A DNA stretch of 64,000 nt from Balaenoptera acutorostrata (GCF_949987535.1 NC_080080.1:63517006-63581005), one strand, 5' to 3'. Numbered from the stretch's first letter, positions 1 through 12,330 are shown. Notes: generated from the sequence alone by a model not told the origin. Translations and numbers: made by a program.

Positions 1-94
1 GTGGGCTACAAACTAATTGCCATTTAGTCAGCAAAACTGTGTTTTTTGTAATTAGCTGTCTAACAAAACTTAAATCTACATTCGCAGCAACAGA

Positions 95-290
95 TATTCT
101 ATTTTGACCTGGGTTCACATGTTGCTTCTTCCAGTTACTAGCTGTTTGACCTTGAGCAAGTGACTTAATATCTCTGGGCCTCAGATTTCTTATCTTTAAA
201 ATGAATGTAATTATATAATATTACCTAGATATACAATATACTTAAGAGCCTTGGGACATAGTAAGTATTCAATAAATATTAACAACTATT
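95..290 (+). mobile_element. MIR SINE
   Basis: Matches the MIR core and tail in the sense direction: CTAGCTGTTTGACCTTGAGCAAGT, then CTCTGGGCCTCAG, then the tail motif AGTAAGTATTCAATAAATATT ending near 280. Diverged, as expected of an ancient element. The remaining DNA to 760 shows nothing I recognise. Confidence 0.8.
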
Positions 291-764
291 GGATAGCACA
301 ACGGCTTTGGTTACCGAAGACAAGACACTTCTGAATAACTTTTCTTTCTTAATTCCTACTGAAATTGTAGGAGTTAACCATCCAGACTCTAGTTATGGTG
401 TATGGCTTCAAGCTCCCACCCAGTTTTATCTCTGATTTCTCCTGTTCTTTATCTCCACTCTATATTTTTCCTGTGAGGCTGCTCTTACATTCCATCTGCA
501 GAGGAGGAGTTGTGGTCTACATCTGTCTGGGCATTTGGGATCAGGCCCTATTCCTCTGCCCCTGCCATCCCATGGTTTACCACACTGCAGTAGCTCCATT
601 CCTGGTTCCTTGTAATGCTCTTTCTGGGGAAGAGGGGTCCCATCACAACACCTCCCCCGCTCCAACCCTTGTCATCACCAGTAGAAGCGTCAATACCAGA
701 AAGAAAAGCAAAATCTCATCTTGAGGTGGTACCTTTTCCCTGAGATGGTGCTCAAAACTGATCT

Positions 765-1160
765 TTTATTATTCATTCATTTATTCATCAAATATGTATT
801 GAGGATATAACAAATGATTTGATCTATTATAGAAACCACATTTTATGAAAGACAGGTAAGTTAATTTATCATTGCCATTCAAAAATGTGCAATCTAGCTG
901 AGGAGATGATGGATCCATAAATCATGATGTTATAGTGCAATCTACCTTTAAAGGATGAACTGAGGGGAACAGACAGTGGTGCTGGAGAAGAGGATAGTGA
1001 AGGCTGAGAGCTCTCTGCAAGCTGCAGGGATCCAGAAAGGCCCTGGAAGACGTGGGACTTGAAAACTAGATCTCGTGAAGTCAGACAGTTATTAAATAGA
1101 TTAAGGAAGGAGGCAAGGACATTCTAAAAGTCAGAAGATGCAAGCTGAGAATAAAGTCAG
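765..1160. repeat. possible ancient LINE/SINE remnant
   Basis: The sequence resembles a common old mammalian interspersed repeat of the L2/MIR3 type (pattern of 'attcatttattcatcaaatatgtattgagga' followed by 'gacaggtaagtt' and a purine-rich tail). It is too diverged for me to assign. Similar texture recurs at 12010-12330, 50820-51000 and 58040-58462. Confidence 0.35.
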
Positions 1161-1253
1161 GGAATTTACATGGGACAGTAATAACACATAGCTGGAAAGA
1201 GCACAGTAAGAAAATGCACCCTAATGTTTTTTAGGATGGTCTGCATATGGGGA

Positions 1254-1284
1254 ATACACACACACACACACATATATATATATA
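1254..1284 (+). repeat. (CA)n(TA)n microsatellite
   Basis: Short CA run passing into TA repeats. Confidence 0.85.
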
Positions 1285-1571
1285 AACTTCCTAGTGGAAT
1301 TAAATGTTCATGCGTCTTAATTTTGGTGCTCTGAGAGTTTGAACATTGACCTTAACTCTCCTGACAGTTTTCACCTAGGGTACATGAACATTGTGTGCAA
1401 ATAAACTCCAAATGACCCACTTGACACACCGTAGGTCCCAAATTCTACATGTATTCTGGATGCTGACTCCCTCCTGCTCCTTCCTCCTGAACCTCAAATA
1501 CAGAGACTTTGCAAAAATGATCCTTGGCCCTTTCACTTATTCTGGTTTCCAACCCAATTCTTAAAGCCCAT

Positions 1572-1586
1572 GAAAATGAATCTCTC
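1572..1586 (+). repeat. left target-site duplication of L1 copy 1
   Basis: 15 bp identical to 7542-7556. The opposite strand reads TTTT followed by CA at the nick position, a tolerated variant of the L1 endonuclease site TTTT/AA. Confidence 0.75.
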
Positions 1587-1739
1587 AACACTGCACCCTG
1601 TGAGCAAGTGAAGCTAAACTAACACAAAGGGAAAAATAAGTATACTTTTAGTGCTTGTTATCATTGGTGGATTTGTTTTCTGGCTTGGTTGCTTTCTTCT
1701 TTCCTTCATTCTTTTTAAAATTACTTTATTTTTAATAAT

Positions 1740-1880
1740 TTTTTTCTATTTTAATAACTTAATTTTATTCTTTCTTTCTCTCTCTCTTTCATTCTTCCTT
1801 CCTTCCTTCTTTCCTTCCTTCCTTCCTCTCTTTCTTTCTTTCTTTCTTTCTTTCTTCTTTCTCTCTCTCCCTTTTCTTCT
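1740..1880 (+). repeat. TTCC/TTTC pyrimidine microsatellite
   Basis: About 140 bp of almost pure pyrimidine with CCTT and TTTC tandem units. It sits directly before recognisable L1 sequence, inside the duplicated target sites of copy 1. A strong purine/pyrimidine asymmetry of this length can form triplex DNA. Confidence 0.85.
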
Positions 1881-2382
1881 GAGCTGTGTGGCTGACAGAG
1901 TCTTGGTGCTCTGGCTGGGTGTCAGGCCTTAGCCTCTGAGGTGGGAGAGCCGAGTTCAGGACATTGGTCCAACAGAGACCTCCTGGCCCCACATAATAGC
2001 AAATGGAGAAAGCTCTCCCACAGATCTCCATCTCAATGCTAAGACTCAGCTCCACTCAACGACGAGCAAGCTACAGTGCTGGACACCCTATGCCAAACAA
2101 CTAGCAAGACAGGAACACAACCCCGTCCATTAGCAGAGAGGCTGCCTAAAATCATAATAAGATCACAGACACCCTAAATCACACTACTGGACATGGTCCT
2201 GCCCACCAGAAAGACAATATCCAGCCTCATCCACCAGAACACAGGCACCAGTCCCCTCCACCAGGAAGCCTACACAACCCACTGAACCAACCTTAGCCAC
2301 TGGGGGCAGACACCAAAAACAACGGGAACTATGAACCAGCAGCCTGTGAAATGGAGACCCCAAACACAATAAGTTAAGAAAA

Positions 2383-3275
2383 ATGAGAAGACAGAGAAAT
2401 ACACAGCAGATGAAGGAGCAAGGTAAAGACCCAACAGACCAAACAAATGAGGAGGAAATAGGCAGTCTACCTGAAAAAGAATTCAGAGTACTGAGAGTAA
2501 AGATGATTCAAAATCTTGGAAATAGAATGGAGAAAATACAAGAAACGTTTATCAAGGACCTAGAAGAACTAAAGAGCAAACAAACAGTGATGACCAACAC
2601 AATAAAATAAATTAAAAATTCTGTAGAAGGAAGCAATAGCAGAATAACTGAGGCAGAAGAATGGATAAGTGACCTGAAAGACAAAATAGTGGAAATAACT
2701 ACCACAGAGCAGAGAAAAGAAAAAGGAATGAAAACAATTGAGGACAATCTCAGGGACTTCTGGGACACATTAAATGCGCCAACATTCGAATTATACGGGT
2801 CCCAGAAGAAGAAGAGAAATAAAAGGGACTGAGAAAATATTTGAAGATATTATCATTAAAGATTTCCCTAATATAGGTAAGGAAATAGTCAATCAGTTCC
2901 AGGAAGCACAGAGAGTCCCATACAGGATAAATCCAAGGAGAAACATGCCAAGACAAATATTAGACAAACTATCAAAAATTAAATACAAGGAAAAAATATT
3001 AAAAGCAGGAAGGGAAAAGTAACAAATAACACACAAGGGAATCCCCATAAGGTTAATAGCTGATCTTTCAGCAGAAACTCGGCAAGCCAGAAAGGAGTGG
3101 CAGGACATAATTAAAGTGATGAAAGGGAAAAACCTACAGCCAAGATTACCCTACCCAGCAAGGATCTCATTCAGATTCGACGGAGAACTTAAAACCTTTA
3201 CAGACAAGCAAAAGCTAAGAGAATTCAGCACCACCAAACCAGCTCTAAGACAAATGCTAAAGGAACTTCTCTAGG
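2383..3275 (+). pseudogene. L1 copy 1 ORF1 (RNA-binding protein), broken
   Basis: Begins MRRQRNTQQMKEQGKD, like ORF1 of copy 2. A stop after 75 codons (2608-2610) interrupts the coiled-coil region. A frameshift near 2770-2780 then moves the reading frame to one encoding the RNA-binding part (EKIFEDIIIKDFPNIGKE, up to 3022), which also stops early. Intact L1 ORF1p forms trimers and coats L1 RNA; this copy cannot make it. Confidence 0.85.
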
Positions 3276-3332
3276 CATGAAACACAAGAAAATGAAAAGA
3301 CTTACAATAACAAACCCAAAACACTTAAATAA

Positions 3333-6300
3333 ATGGTAATAGGAACATACATATCGATAACAACCTTAAATATAAATGGATTAAATGCTCCAACCAAAAG
3401 ACATAGACGGGCTGAATGGATACAAAATCAAGACCCATACCTATGCTGTCTACAAGACACCCACTTCAGACCTAGGGAAACATACACACTGAAAGTGAGG
3501 GGATGGAAAAAGATATTCCATGCAAATGGAAATCAAAAGAAAGCTGGAGTAGCAGTTCTCATATCAGACAAAATAGACTTTAAAATAAAGACTATTACAA
3601 GAGACAAAGAAGGACACTACATAATGATCAAGGGATCAATCCAAGAAGAAGATACAACAATTGTAAATATTTATGCACCCAATATAGGAGCACCTCAATA
3701 CATAAGGCAAATGCTAACAGCCATAAAAGGGGAAATCAACAGTAACACAATCATAGTAGGAGACTTTAACACCCCACTTTCACCAATGGACAGATCATCC
3801 AAAATGAAAATAAATAAGGAAACACAAGCTTTAAATGATACATTAAACAAGATGGACTTAATTGATATTTATAGGGCATTCCATCCAGAAACAACAGAAT
3901 GCACTTTCTTCTCAAGTGCTCATGGAACATTCTCCAGGATAGATCATACCTTGGGTCACAAATCAAGCCTTGGTAAATTTAAGAAAATTGAAAGTGTATC
4001 AAATATCTTTTCCGAACACAACGTTATGAGACTAGATATCAATTATGGGCAAAAATCTATAAAAAATACAAACACATGGAGGCTTAACAATACACTACTT
4101 AATAACCAAGAGATCACTGAAGAAATCAAAGAGGAAATCAAAAAATACCTAGAAACAAATGACAATGAAAACATGATGACCCAAAACCTATGGGATGCAG
4201 CAAAAGCAGTTCTAAGAGGGAAGTTTATACCAATACAATCCTACATTAAGAAACAAGAAACATCTCAAATAAACAACCTAACCTTACAGCTAAAGCAATT
4301 AGAGAAAGAAGAACGGCAACAACAAAAAAAAAACCCCTGCAAAGTTAGCAGAAGGAAAGAAATCATAAAGATCAGATCAGAAATAAATGAAAAAGAAGTG
4401 AAGGAAATAATAGCAAAGATCAATAAAACTAAAAGCTGGTTCTTTGAGAAGATAAACAAAATTGATAAACCATTAGCCAGACTCATCAAGAAAATAAGGG
4501 GGAAGACTCAAATCAATAGAAGTAGAAATGAAAAAGGAGAAGTAACAACTGACACTGCAGAAATACAAAGGATATGAGAGATTACTACGAGCAACTATAC
4601 GCCAGTAAAATGGACAACCTGAAAGAAATGGACACATTCTTAGAAAAGCACAAACTTCCAAGACTAAACCAGGAAGAAATAGAAAATATAAACAGACCAA
4701 TCACAAGTACTGAAATTGAGACTGTGATTTTAAATCTTCCAACAAACAACCCCAGGATCAGATGGCTCCACAGGTGAATTCTATCAAACATTTAGAGAAG
4801 AGCTAACACCTATCCTTCTCAAACTCTTCCAAAATATAGCAGAGGGAGGAAGACTCCTAAACTCATTCTATGAGGCCACCATCACCCTGATACCAAAACC
4901 AGGACAAAGATGCCACAAAAAAAGAAACCTATAGGCCAATATCACTGATGAACATTGGTGCAAAAATCCTCAACAAAATACTAGCAAACAGAATCCAGCA
5001 GCACATTAAAGGGATCATACACCCTGATCAAGTGGGGTTTATCCCAGGAATGCAAGGATTCTTCAATATATGCAAATCAATCAATGTGATACACCATACT
5101 AACAAATTGAAGGAGAAAAAACATATGATCATCTAAATAGCTGTAGAAAAAGTTTTCGACAAAATTCAACACCGATTTATGATTAAAAAATCCCTTCAGA
5201 AAGTAGGCATAGAGGGAACTTACCTCCACATAATAAGGGCCATATATGACAAACCCACAGCCAACATCGTTCTCAATGGTGAAAAACTGAAACCATTTCC
5301 ACTAAGATCAGGAACAAGACAAGGTTGCCCACTCTCACCACTATGATTCAAGATAGTTTTGGAAGTTTTAGCCACAGCAATCAGAGAAGAAAAAGGAATC
5401 CAAATCAGAAAAGAAGTAAAACTGTCACTGTTTGCAGATGACATGATACTATACATAGAGAATCCTAAAGATGCTAACAGAAAACTACTAGAGCTAATCA
5501 ATGAATTTGGTAAAGTAGCAGGATACAAAATTAACACACAGAAATCTCTTGCATTCCTATAAACTAATGATGAAAAATCTGAAAGAGAATTTAAGGAAAC
5601 ACTCCCATTTACCACTTCAAAAAGAAAAGAATAAAATACCTAGGAATAAACCTACCTAAGTAGACAAAAGACCTGTATGCAGAAAACTATAAGACACTAA
5701 TGAAAGAAATTAAACACGATACTAACAGATGGAGAGATATACAATGTTCTTGGATTGGAAGAATCAACATTGTGAAAAATGACTATACTACCCAAAGCAA
5801 TCTACAGATTCAATGCAATCCCTATCAAACTACCCATGGCATTTTTCACAGAACTAGAACAAAAAATTTCACAATTTGTATGGTAACACAGAAGATCCTG
5901 AATAGTCAAAGCAATCCTGAGAAAGAAAAACGGAGCTGGAGGAATCAGGCTCCCTGACTTCAGACTATACTACAAAGCTACAGTTATCAAGACAGTATGG
6001 TACTGGCACAAAAACAGAAATATAGATCCATGGAACAGGATAGAAAGCCCAGAGATAAACCCACGCACATATGGTCACCTTATCTTTGATAAAGGAGGCA
6101 AGAATATACAATGGAGAAACGACAGCCTCTTCAATAAGTGGTGCTGGGAAAACTGGACAGCTACACATAAAAGAATGAAATTAGAACACTCCTTAACACC
6201 ATACACAAAAATAAACTCAATATGGATTAAAGACCTAAATGTAAGGCCAGACACTATCAAACTCTTAGAGAAAAACACAGGCAGAACACTTCATGACATA

Positions 6301-7071
6301 AAATACAGCAAGATCCTTTTTAACCCACCTCCTAGAGAAATGGAAATAAAAACAAAAATAAACAAATGGGACCTAATGAAACTTAAAAGCTTTTGTGCAT
6401 CAAAGGAAGCCATAAACAAGATGAAAAGGCAACCCTCAGAATGGGAGAAAATATTTTCAAACGAAGCAACTGACAAAGGATTAATCTCCAAAATATACAA
6501 GCAGCTCATTCAGCTCAATATCAAGAAAACAAACAATACAATCCAAAAGTGGGCAGAAGACGTAAATAGACATTTCTCCAAAGAAGATATACAGATTGCC
6601 AACAAACACATGAAAGGATGCTCAACATCACTAATCATTAGAGAAATGCAAATCAAAACTACAGTGAGGTATTACCTCACACTGGTCAGAATGGCCATCA
6701 TCAAAAAATCTACACACAATAAATGCTGGAGAGGGTGTGGAGAAAAGCGAATGCTCTTGCACTGTTGATGGGAATGTAAATTGATACAACCACTATGGGG
6801 AACAGTATGGAGGTTCCTCAAAAAACTAAAAATAGAACTACCATACGACCCAGCAATCCCACTACTGGGCATATACCTTGAGAAAACTATAATTCAAAAA
6901 GAGTCATGTACCACAATGTTCATTGCAACTCTATTTACAATAGCCAGGACATGGAATCAACCTAAATGTCCATCGACAGATGAATGGATAAAGAAGATGT
7001 GGCACATACATACAATGGAATATTACTCAGCCATAAAAAGAAACAAAATTGAGTTGTTTGTAGTGAGGTAG
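3333..7071 (+). pseudogene. L1 copy 1 ORF2 (endonuclease/reverse transcriptase), broken
   Basis: The first 414 codons (3333-4577) are open and cover the endonuclease domain: TLNINGLNAP at the start, VGDFNT, SRIDH. The usual QETH is QDTH and the usual SDH is SEH, so two catalytic acids are conservatively changed. After the stop the frame shifts repeatedly. The reverse-transcriptase core survives as a fragment with the FADD box (about 5430-5445). The C-terminal part ends near the MEYYSAIKRNK motif at 7071. Not functional as a whole. Confidence 0.87.
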
Positions 7072-7541
7072 ATGGACCTAGAGACTGTCATACAGAGTGA
7101 AGTAAGTCAGAAAGAGAAAAATAAATACCGTGTGCTAACACATATACATGGAATTAAAAAAAAAAAAAAGGTTCTGAAGAACCTAGGGGCAGGACAGGAA
7201 TGAAGACGCAGACATAGAGAATGGACTTGAGCACACGGCGGTGGGGCAGGGTAAGCTGGGATGAAGTGAGAGAGTGGCATGGACATATATGTACTACCAA
7301 ATGTAAAACAGATAGCTAGTGGGAAGCAGCCGCATAGCCCAGGGAGATCAGCTCGGTACTTTGTTTCCACCTAGAGGGGTGGGATAGGGAGGGTGGGAGA
7401 GATGCAAGAGGGAGGAGATATGAGGATGTATGTATATGTATAGCTGATGCACTTTGTTATACAGTAGAAACTAATACACCATTGTAAAGCAATTATACTC
7501 CAATAATGATGTTTAAAAAAAAGTAAATAATTTAACCAAAG

Positions 7542-7556
7542 GAAAATGAATCTCTC
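7542..7556 (+). repeat. right target-site duplication of L1 copy 1
   Basis: 15 bp identical to 1572-1586, following the A-rich tail. Confidence 0.75.
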
Positions 7557-8959
7557 TTTAATTATCTCCATATAGTTTCCAAAAGTTTGCTTATTTGAGT
7601 TAAATTTTTATGGATCTCCTCTCATCAGGACAAAATCAAGTAAGGAAATTTACAAACATATGTGATTTAATGCAGGGAGGGAGCAAATGACAAAGGTGGC
7701 TACGGTCAGTTGGATATTGTCAGCATTTCTAGGTGAAAGAATATACTTTTATTAAAGAAGTGACATATCAATTGATTAATAAAAATGTTTTTTAAAATTT
7801 TAGTGAGATAAATCTAACTTGAAGAAATTTTAACAAAGAATTTTACAAAGGTTTACAGAAGTCCAAGAAGAATTGTATCACTAATCAGAAAAATGTTGTC
7901 AACTTTGCAAATGCATTATTTGTACATGCTATATCCTTGGCCTGGCTTGCCCTTCCCTTTAGCTGGTGAAATTCTTATCATTTGCCATTCATTTTATGAT
8001 CTACCTTTTCTTCTTTGATAGCATGCCCATCTGGAATTCAGTACAATTCTATATCTCATAAACACTGAGATGTCCTCTGTTAACGATTTTTTAAAACGGA
8101 AACATAACAACTCAAATCTGACTTTCTCTTCACCTCTGTTCTTCATGGTTGAAGGATAGTTTGTCTTGAAATCTATCAGTTTCTTAGTTATGTGAAAAAG
8201 GAGGCTCATTAGAGAGCCAGTAATGTTTCCAGGCAGATATGGAAGTTTTAGGATTGGAAATTATGATCCTCATCAGACTGAGATACACGTTGAGATATAA
8301 TATGGTCTTCTTTAGGTTAAGATCACACATTAATTATAAAGGTGATGAATCCAAGGGGGATTAATTAATTACTTCATGCACGCATGCAATCAGTCCTTTA
8401 GTCTTCATTTAGTACCTATATATTGAGACATGGCACTAAGAAAAATGAAAAGTTATTATAATCACTTAAAAATTATCTAAACACATGATATAGGAGCGTA
8501 GATTTACTTGCCATTAAAGAATTTGAGAATTTTGGTCAGAATTCTCATGGAAAAATCTGAGATCACTGAATAGAGATGAGGCATCTACAATGAAAACATA
8601 AAAATAATATTTTAATAGTTTGCTCAAGGTGAAAGAGAATATCACTCTTCCAGGCTTTCAATAGTTTTTTTCATTGGCAGGATTTTTACTAAGAATCTTG
8701 CAAGTCAGGTTCCATACTTGCCCATAAAAAGAAAGAAATTGACATCATGACTTTTCAATTTTCATTTATTTCCTTCTGAGATTTTTGGCTAAAGTTGAAT
8801 CATAAAGTATTTAGTTGTTTTGATTATTATTTTTTAAGTAAGGCGATTAGACTATGCAATCTTACTGAGATTTAATTAATCCGATCTAAGACATTGGGGA
8901 ATTCAACCTGTTGATTTCACCCCTTGTATTTAAGATTATAATTCCTTTTCCTCACTACT
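7557..8959. other. AT-rich single-copy DNA
   Basis: No gene, RNA gene or clear repeat recognised. Short open frames here are random. Confidence 0.6.
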
Positions 8960-8964
8960 GACCC

Positions 8965-9350
8965 TGCCACGTTGGTCCCTGACAAGGGTCCTTCTGCCTG
9001 CGGTCACTCGTGCCAGTAGAATGAGATTGAGTTCGGTTTAGAAGCAAAGCTTTATTCTTTGATCGAAGAATGAGGACGTGCGAGCTCATGCTCTAGAGCA
9101 CACACTCTCTGCTCCCCGTGGGTGGGGCTGATTTATCCCGGGTCTTGTCATCCTGGGATGGGGCAGAGTTCTAGCTGGGCTGGCACAGCTGTGTTGCTCC
9201 AGGCTCCAGATGTTAGTGCTGTCTCTGCACACGGCCCACTGAGTTGAGGTGCTGGCACGGCCATTTGGCACCAGGAACGCTGGTCTGAGTGCCAGGTTTG
9301 AGGCCTCTGCACGCGGCCTGCTAAGAGCAAGTGAAACTAGACAGAGCACA
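8965..9350 (-). mobile_element. solo LTR of an endogenous retrovirus, antisense
   Basis: A CpG- and GC-richer block in AT-rich surroundings. On the minus strand it has an AATAAA polyadenylation signal directly before GCTTTGCTTC (near 9048-9058), followed by a short U5-like part ending near TGGCA. TG (8965) and CA (9348) could be the ends. No internal viral genes adjoin it, so it is a solo LTR left after recombination. Family not assigned; a target-site duplication was not evident. Short open frames within it are incidental. Confidence 0.65.
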
Positions 9351-9584
9351 AAAGAAAAAAAGGTCAGACTTTATTTTATTACCCAGATTCTATTTTTATT
9401 CCCCGGGAATTGTTAATGGGCTTTGCTGGTGACCCTAACTTTGTAAAATGATTAAAGATTTTTATTTTTTTCAAAGTTAACTGACAAAGTTTATAAAACT
9501 AATTATAAGGTCTTCTCTTGATAAAACTGCATAAACAGAGCCACAGAACTCTCTGTATTGAAAAGCTACTGAAAATATACCCTT

Positions 9585-9915
9585 TTTTGTTTGTTTTTCT
9601 CCACTCAGCATAATTATTTTGAGAGCCATCCTTGCTGTGTCATGTATAGCATATACTTCGTTTACATAAAACTCCACTAAAATACCCACAGAAAGCCAAT
9701 CACAGGTTGCCTAGGAACAAGAAGGGGGGCAGAGGAAGCCAGGACGAAAGAGCAGAGGGAACTTTGGGAGCCATGGATACATTCCTTATCTTCATCATGT
9801 TGATAGTTTCATAGGCATATTCATATGCCAGCATTTATCCAATTGCATAATTTAAATATGTGGAGTTTATTGTATGCTAATTATAGCTCAGAAAAGCTAT
9901 TAGAACATTAAAACT
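9585..9915. mobile_element. old L1 3'-end fragment(s)
   Basis: 9770-9910 resembles the 3' end of old mammalian L1 (motif TTTAAATATGTGGAGTTTATTGTATG and a following 'aattata...cagaaaagct'), plus sense. 9590-9650 (CCACTCAGCATAATTATTTTGAG) resembles L1 in the opposite sense. Diverged; low resolution by eye. Confidence 0.5.
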
Positions 9916-11516
9916 TATGAAAATAAGTTTTCCACACTTTAGAGAAATTTCTCCAGTACGTCAAGTCTATTAAATTCATTCATTGTTATCTTATTTTCAA
10001 AAATTTTGCCTCCCAGAGTCTATAAAAACAAGAAAACAAAAGAGTCAAAATCTTCACTATTAATACATGCGTTAACACACCTCCAGATGCCAAAACCTCG
10101 ATCCAATTTATGGCTCATTTTTAAGAACTAATAAAGCTGAAAATAATGACTTATGCCCAACAAAAAAGCATAATAACCCCCTAAATACAAAATGTATTGC
10201 TATGTGGTCAAGTTCTAGCTTTTGTAATATCTGAGGCCACCTGCTTCTGTTAAAGTCCTTTCCATGAAAGCACTGTCAAAATTAAAACCAAGAGAGACCA
10301 TGGCTAATTGTAGTCATCAGAATTTCTCCCCTGAGAATATCCAGCTTGTATTAAATATCAGTTCTTTCACTGACACCATCAAAATTAATAAGTAGCTTAG
10401 TTAATCAATGACTAGCTTATAATGCCTTAATTTCAAATTTTAAAAAATCTGGAGTATTTTGCCATGCATTGGTATTACTATTAAAATATATTTATATATT
10501 ATTAGAAAATTTAAATAAATTTTCATAGTAACACCAATAGTATATTATGGTAATACTAATATATTTGATTTTAAAACATTTTGTGCAGTCTTACCACATG
10601 GCTTTTGGGCTAGTGGATGCTTCTGGCCAAGAGAAATTGCTCAATTTTTTTTTTTTTTTTTTGGTTTTGTTTTTGAAATGCCCCTCATGTCTTGGATGCA
10701 GCCTACCTTAACAGTCTCAGCTCCTGTCTCTCTCTCATGGAACCCTTGCTTCAATCACATAATGATATTTGCTGTTTCACAAATGGACTATGGATTTTTC
10801 CAGTTCTATCCCTTTCCCTATGCTGTCCTCTATCCCAAGTCACAAAACATACCTCGGAAAACATTTTTCAAGAACCAGATTTAAATGTTGAATGAAATAA
10901 TTTAAGTCAAAAAAAAAAAAAAGTGTCCAGTGGCTCTATATAAAGTAACTATACCATAAATGGTAGTTAAGTAATATTTTTCACTGTTCCTTCGCAGCTT
11001 TTGCATAGAATGGAATTATCATAGCATATTTGGTATGCATTTTAGTTATTTTTTGGTGTGTGTAAACTCCTATTAGGCTCTATCCTTGCAAAGTACAGGG
11101 ACAGACTACATCTAATGCCTAATTGCATTATGCCTGCTACTAGTCACCTAATAAATACTAGCTTGATTTAGTTAACTTGAAATTTATAAAGGGTTTGGAG
11201 ATGTTCCATGACTCCTAGGGCACATCATCGTGGTGGAATATAAGATATCAGATCACCCCCTCCAGTTTTTCCCTTTTGTTACAAGCAGGTAACTGACCAA
11301 AGTACAAGAGTATTAAGAAGATGAGATGCATTTGCACACTTAGGGAAGAACTTGTATCAATTACAGTCTGGCTCCATCAATCCCAAATTTTCCTGGGTCA
11401 GGAGTAGAAGTTAATTTGTCAGTGGATCATATTCTAGATAGTGACTTAGGTCCACTGCAATGTGACATCGAGTTTCAATTCAAGCTCAAGTATAACAAAG
11501 TTAGAGTTGGAATTTC
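9916..11516. other. AT-rich single-copy DNA
   Basis: No gene seen. Contains a T run at 10646-10662 and an A run at 10909-10922. Confidence 0.55.
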
Positions 11517-11518
11517 AA

Positions 11519-11531
11519 AAAATCAACAAGG
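11519..11531 (+). repeat. left target-site duplication of the CHR SINE
   Basis: AAAATCAACAAGG, identical to 11857-11869. Confidence 0.9.
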
Positions 11532-11856
11532 AGGGCTTCCCTGGTGGTGCAGTGGTTGAGAATCTGCCTGCCAATGCAGGGGACACGGGTTCGAGCCCTG
11601 GTCTGGGAAGATCCCACATGCCGCGGAGCGACTGGGCCCGTGAGCCACAACTACCGAGCCTGCGCATCTGGAGCCTGTGCTCCGCAACAGGAGAGGTCGC
11701 GATGGTGAGAGGCCCGCGCACCGCGATGAAGAGTGGCCCCCACTTGCCGCAACTAGAGAAAGCCCTCGCACAGAAACGAAGACCCAACACAGCCATAAAT
11801 AAATAAATAAATAAAAATTTTAAAAAAAGAGTATTTTAAAAAAATAATAAATAAAT
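11532..11856 (+). mobile_element. CHR-type tRNA-derived SINE
   Basis: Begins GGGCTTCCCTGGTGGTGCAG, the start of the SINE family shared by cetaceans, hippos and ruminants. The internal RNA polymerase III promoter is intact: A box TGGTGCAGTGG (11545-11555) and B box GGTTCGAGCCC (11588-11598). The body has the cetacean-like GGGCCCGTGAGCC and GAGAGGCCCGCGCACC pieces. It ends in an ATAA-rich tail. The 13-bp target duplications AAAATCAACAAGG are perfect, so it is fairly young. An open frame across it is incidental. Confidence 0.93.
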
Positions 11857-11869
11857 AAAATCAACAAGG
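11857..11869 (+). repeat. right target-site duplication of the CHR SINE
   Basis: AAAATCAACAAGG, identical to 11519-11531. Confidence 0.9.
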
Positions 11870-12009
11870 CTATCAAATACTGAATTAATATAGGGCTATT
11901 ACAGAAAAAGCAGGTAAACAGTGTTCTGAGGTTTTTCTGAATATCTACATTTCTCCAATTTCCTTCAAGGAAGCAGGTGTAATATGGGTGTTTCTTTTTG
12001 AAATTTCTG

Positions 12010-12330
12010 ATGGTCGTGCAACCTTTCAATATTCATTCAATATTTATCAATATCTATCTATCTAAAACTTAGTCTCCATTTTCATTAAATTTGCTATCCA
12101 GTGGAGGAAACAGACAAAAAAGTTAACTAACGAATTACTAAAATAGTAATAAATTGTGCTATGAGGAAAAAAATGAGATCAAATATAGAAAATAGGCAGA
12201 GACAACTTTAGAAAACATGGCCAGGGAAGATCTAATTAAAGAGGAACTATTTAAATGGAGTTCTGAAGGATGAAAGGTAATTAATGGAAAAGTCTGGAAA
12301 TAAGAGTCTCAAGCTGAGGAGAAGAATAGG
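12010..12330. repeat. possible ancient LINE/SINE remnant
   Basis: Purine-rich, with 'cagtggaggaaacagacaa' and 'ggagttctgaaggatgaaagg' pieces typical of an old interspersed repeat found throughout mammals. Not assigned further. Confidence 0.35.

Larger units (their letters stand above)
1587..7541 (+). mobile_element. LINE-1 copy 1, near full length, defective
   Basis: A cetartiodactyl-type L1 inserted in the plus direction. Recognisable L1 sequence runs from about 1880 (part of the 5' UTR) through ORF1 (about 2383-3275), ORF2 (3333-7071) and the 3' UTR to an A-rich tail at 7514-7541. A 15-bp duplication, GAAAATGAATCTCTC, is found at 1572-1586 and 7542-7556. It marks the target site and implies that 1587-1880, which I do not recognise as L1, belongs to the same insertion. 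Both ORFs are broken by stops and frameshifts. The 5' UTR part matches that of copy 2 (29460-29340, minus) but starts much further in. Confidence 0.9.

Noticed and set aside
1651..2055. Overlapping frames on both strands with Phe/Leu/Ser or Lys/Glu runs
   Set aside because: They translate the TTTC/TTCC repeat.
3333..4577. A functional L1 ORF2
   Set aside because: Only the first 414 codons are open and catalytic residues are altered; the remainder is broken by stops and frameshifts.
9086..9349. 87-codon minus frame
   Set aside because: Lies inside the solo LTR; no similarity to a retroviral protein is visible.
11462..11806. 114-codon plus frame and overlapping minus frames
   Set aside because: They lie within the CHR SINE; a GC-rich repeat gives chance open frames.
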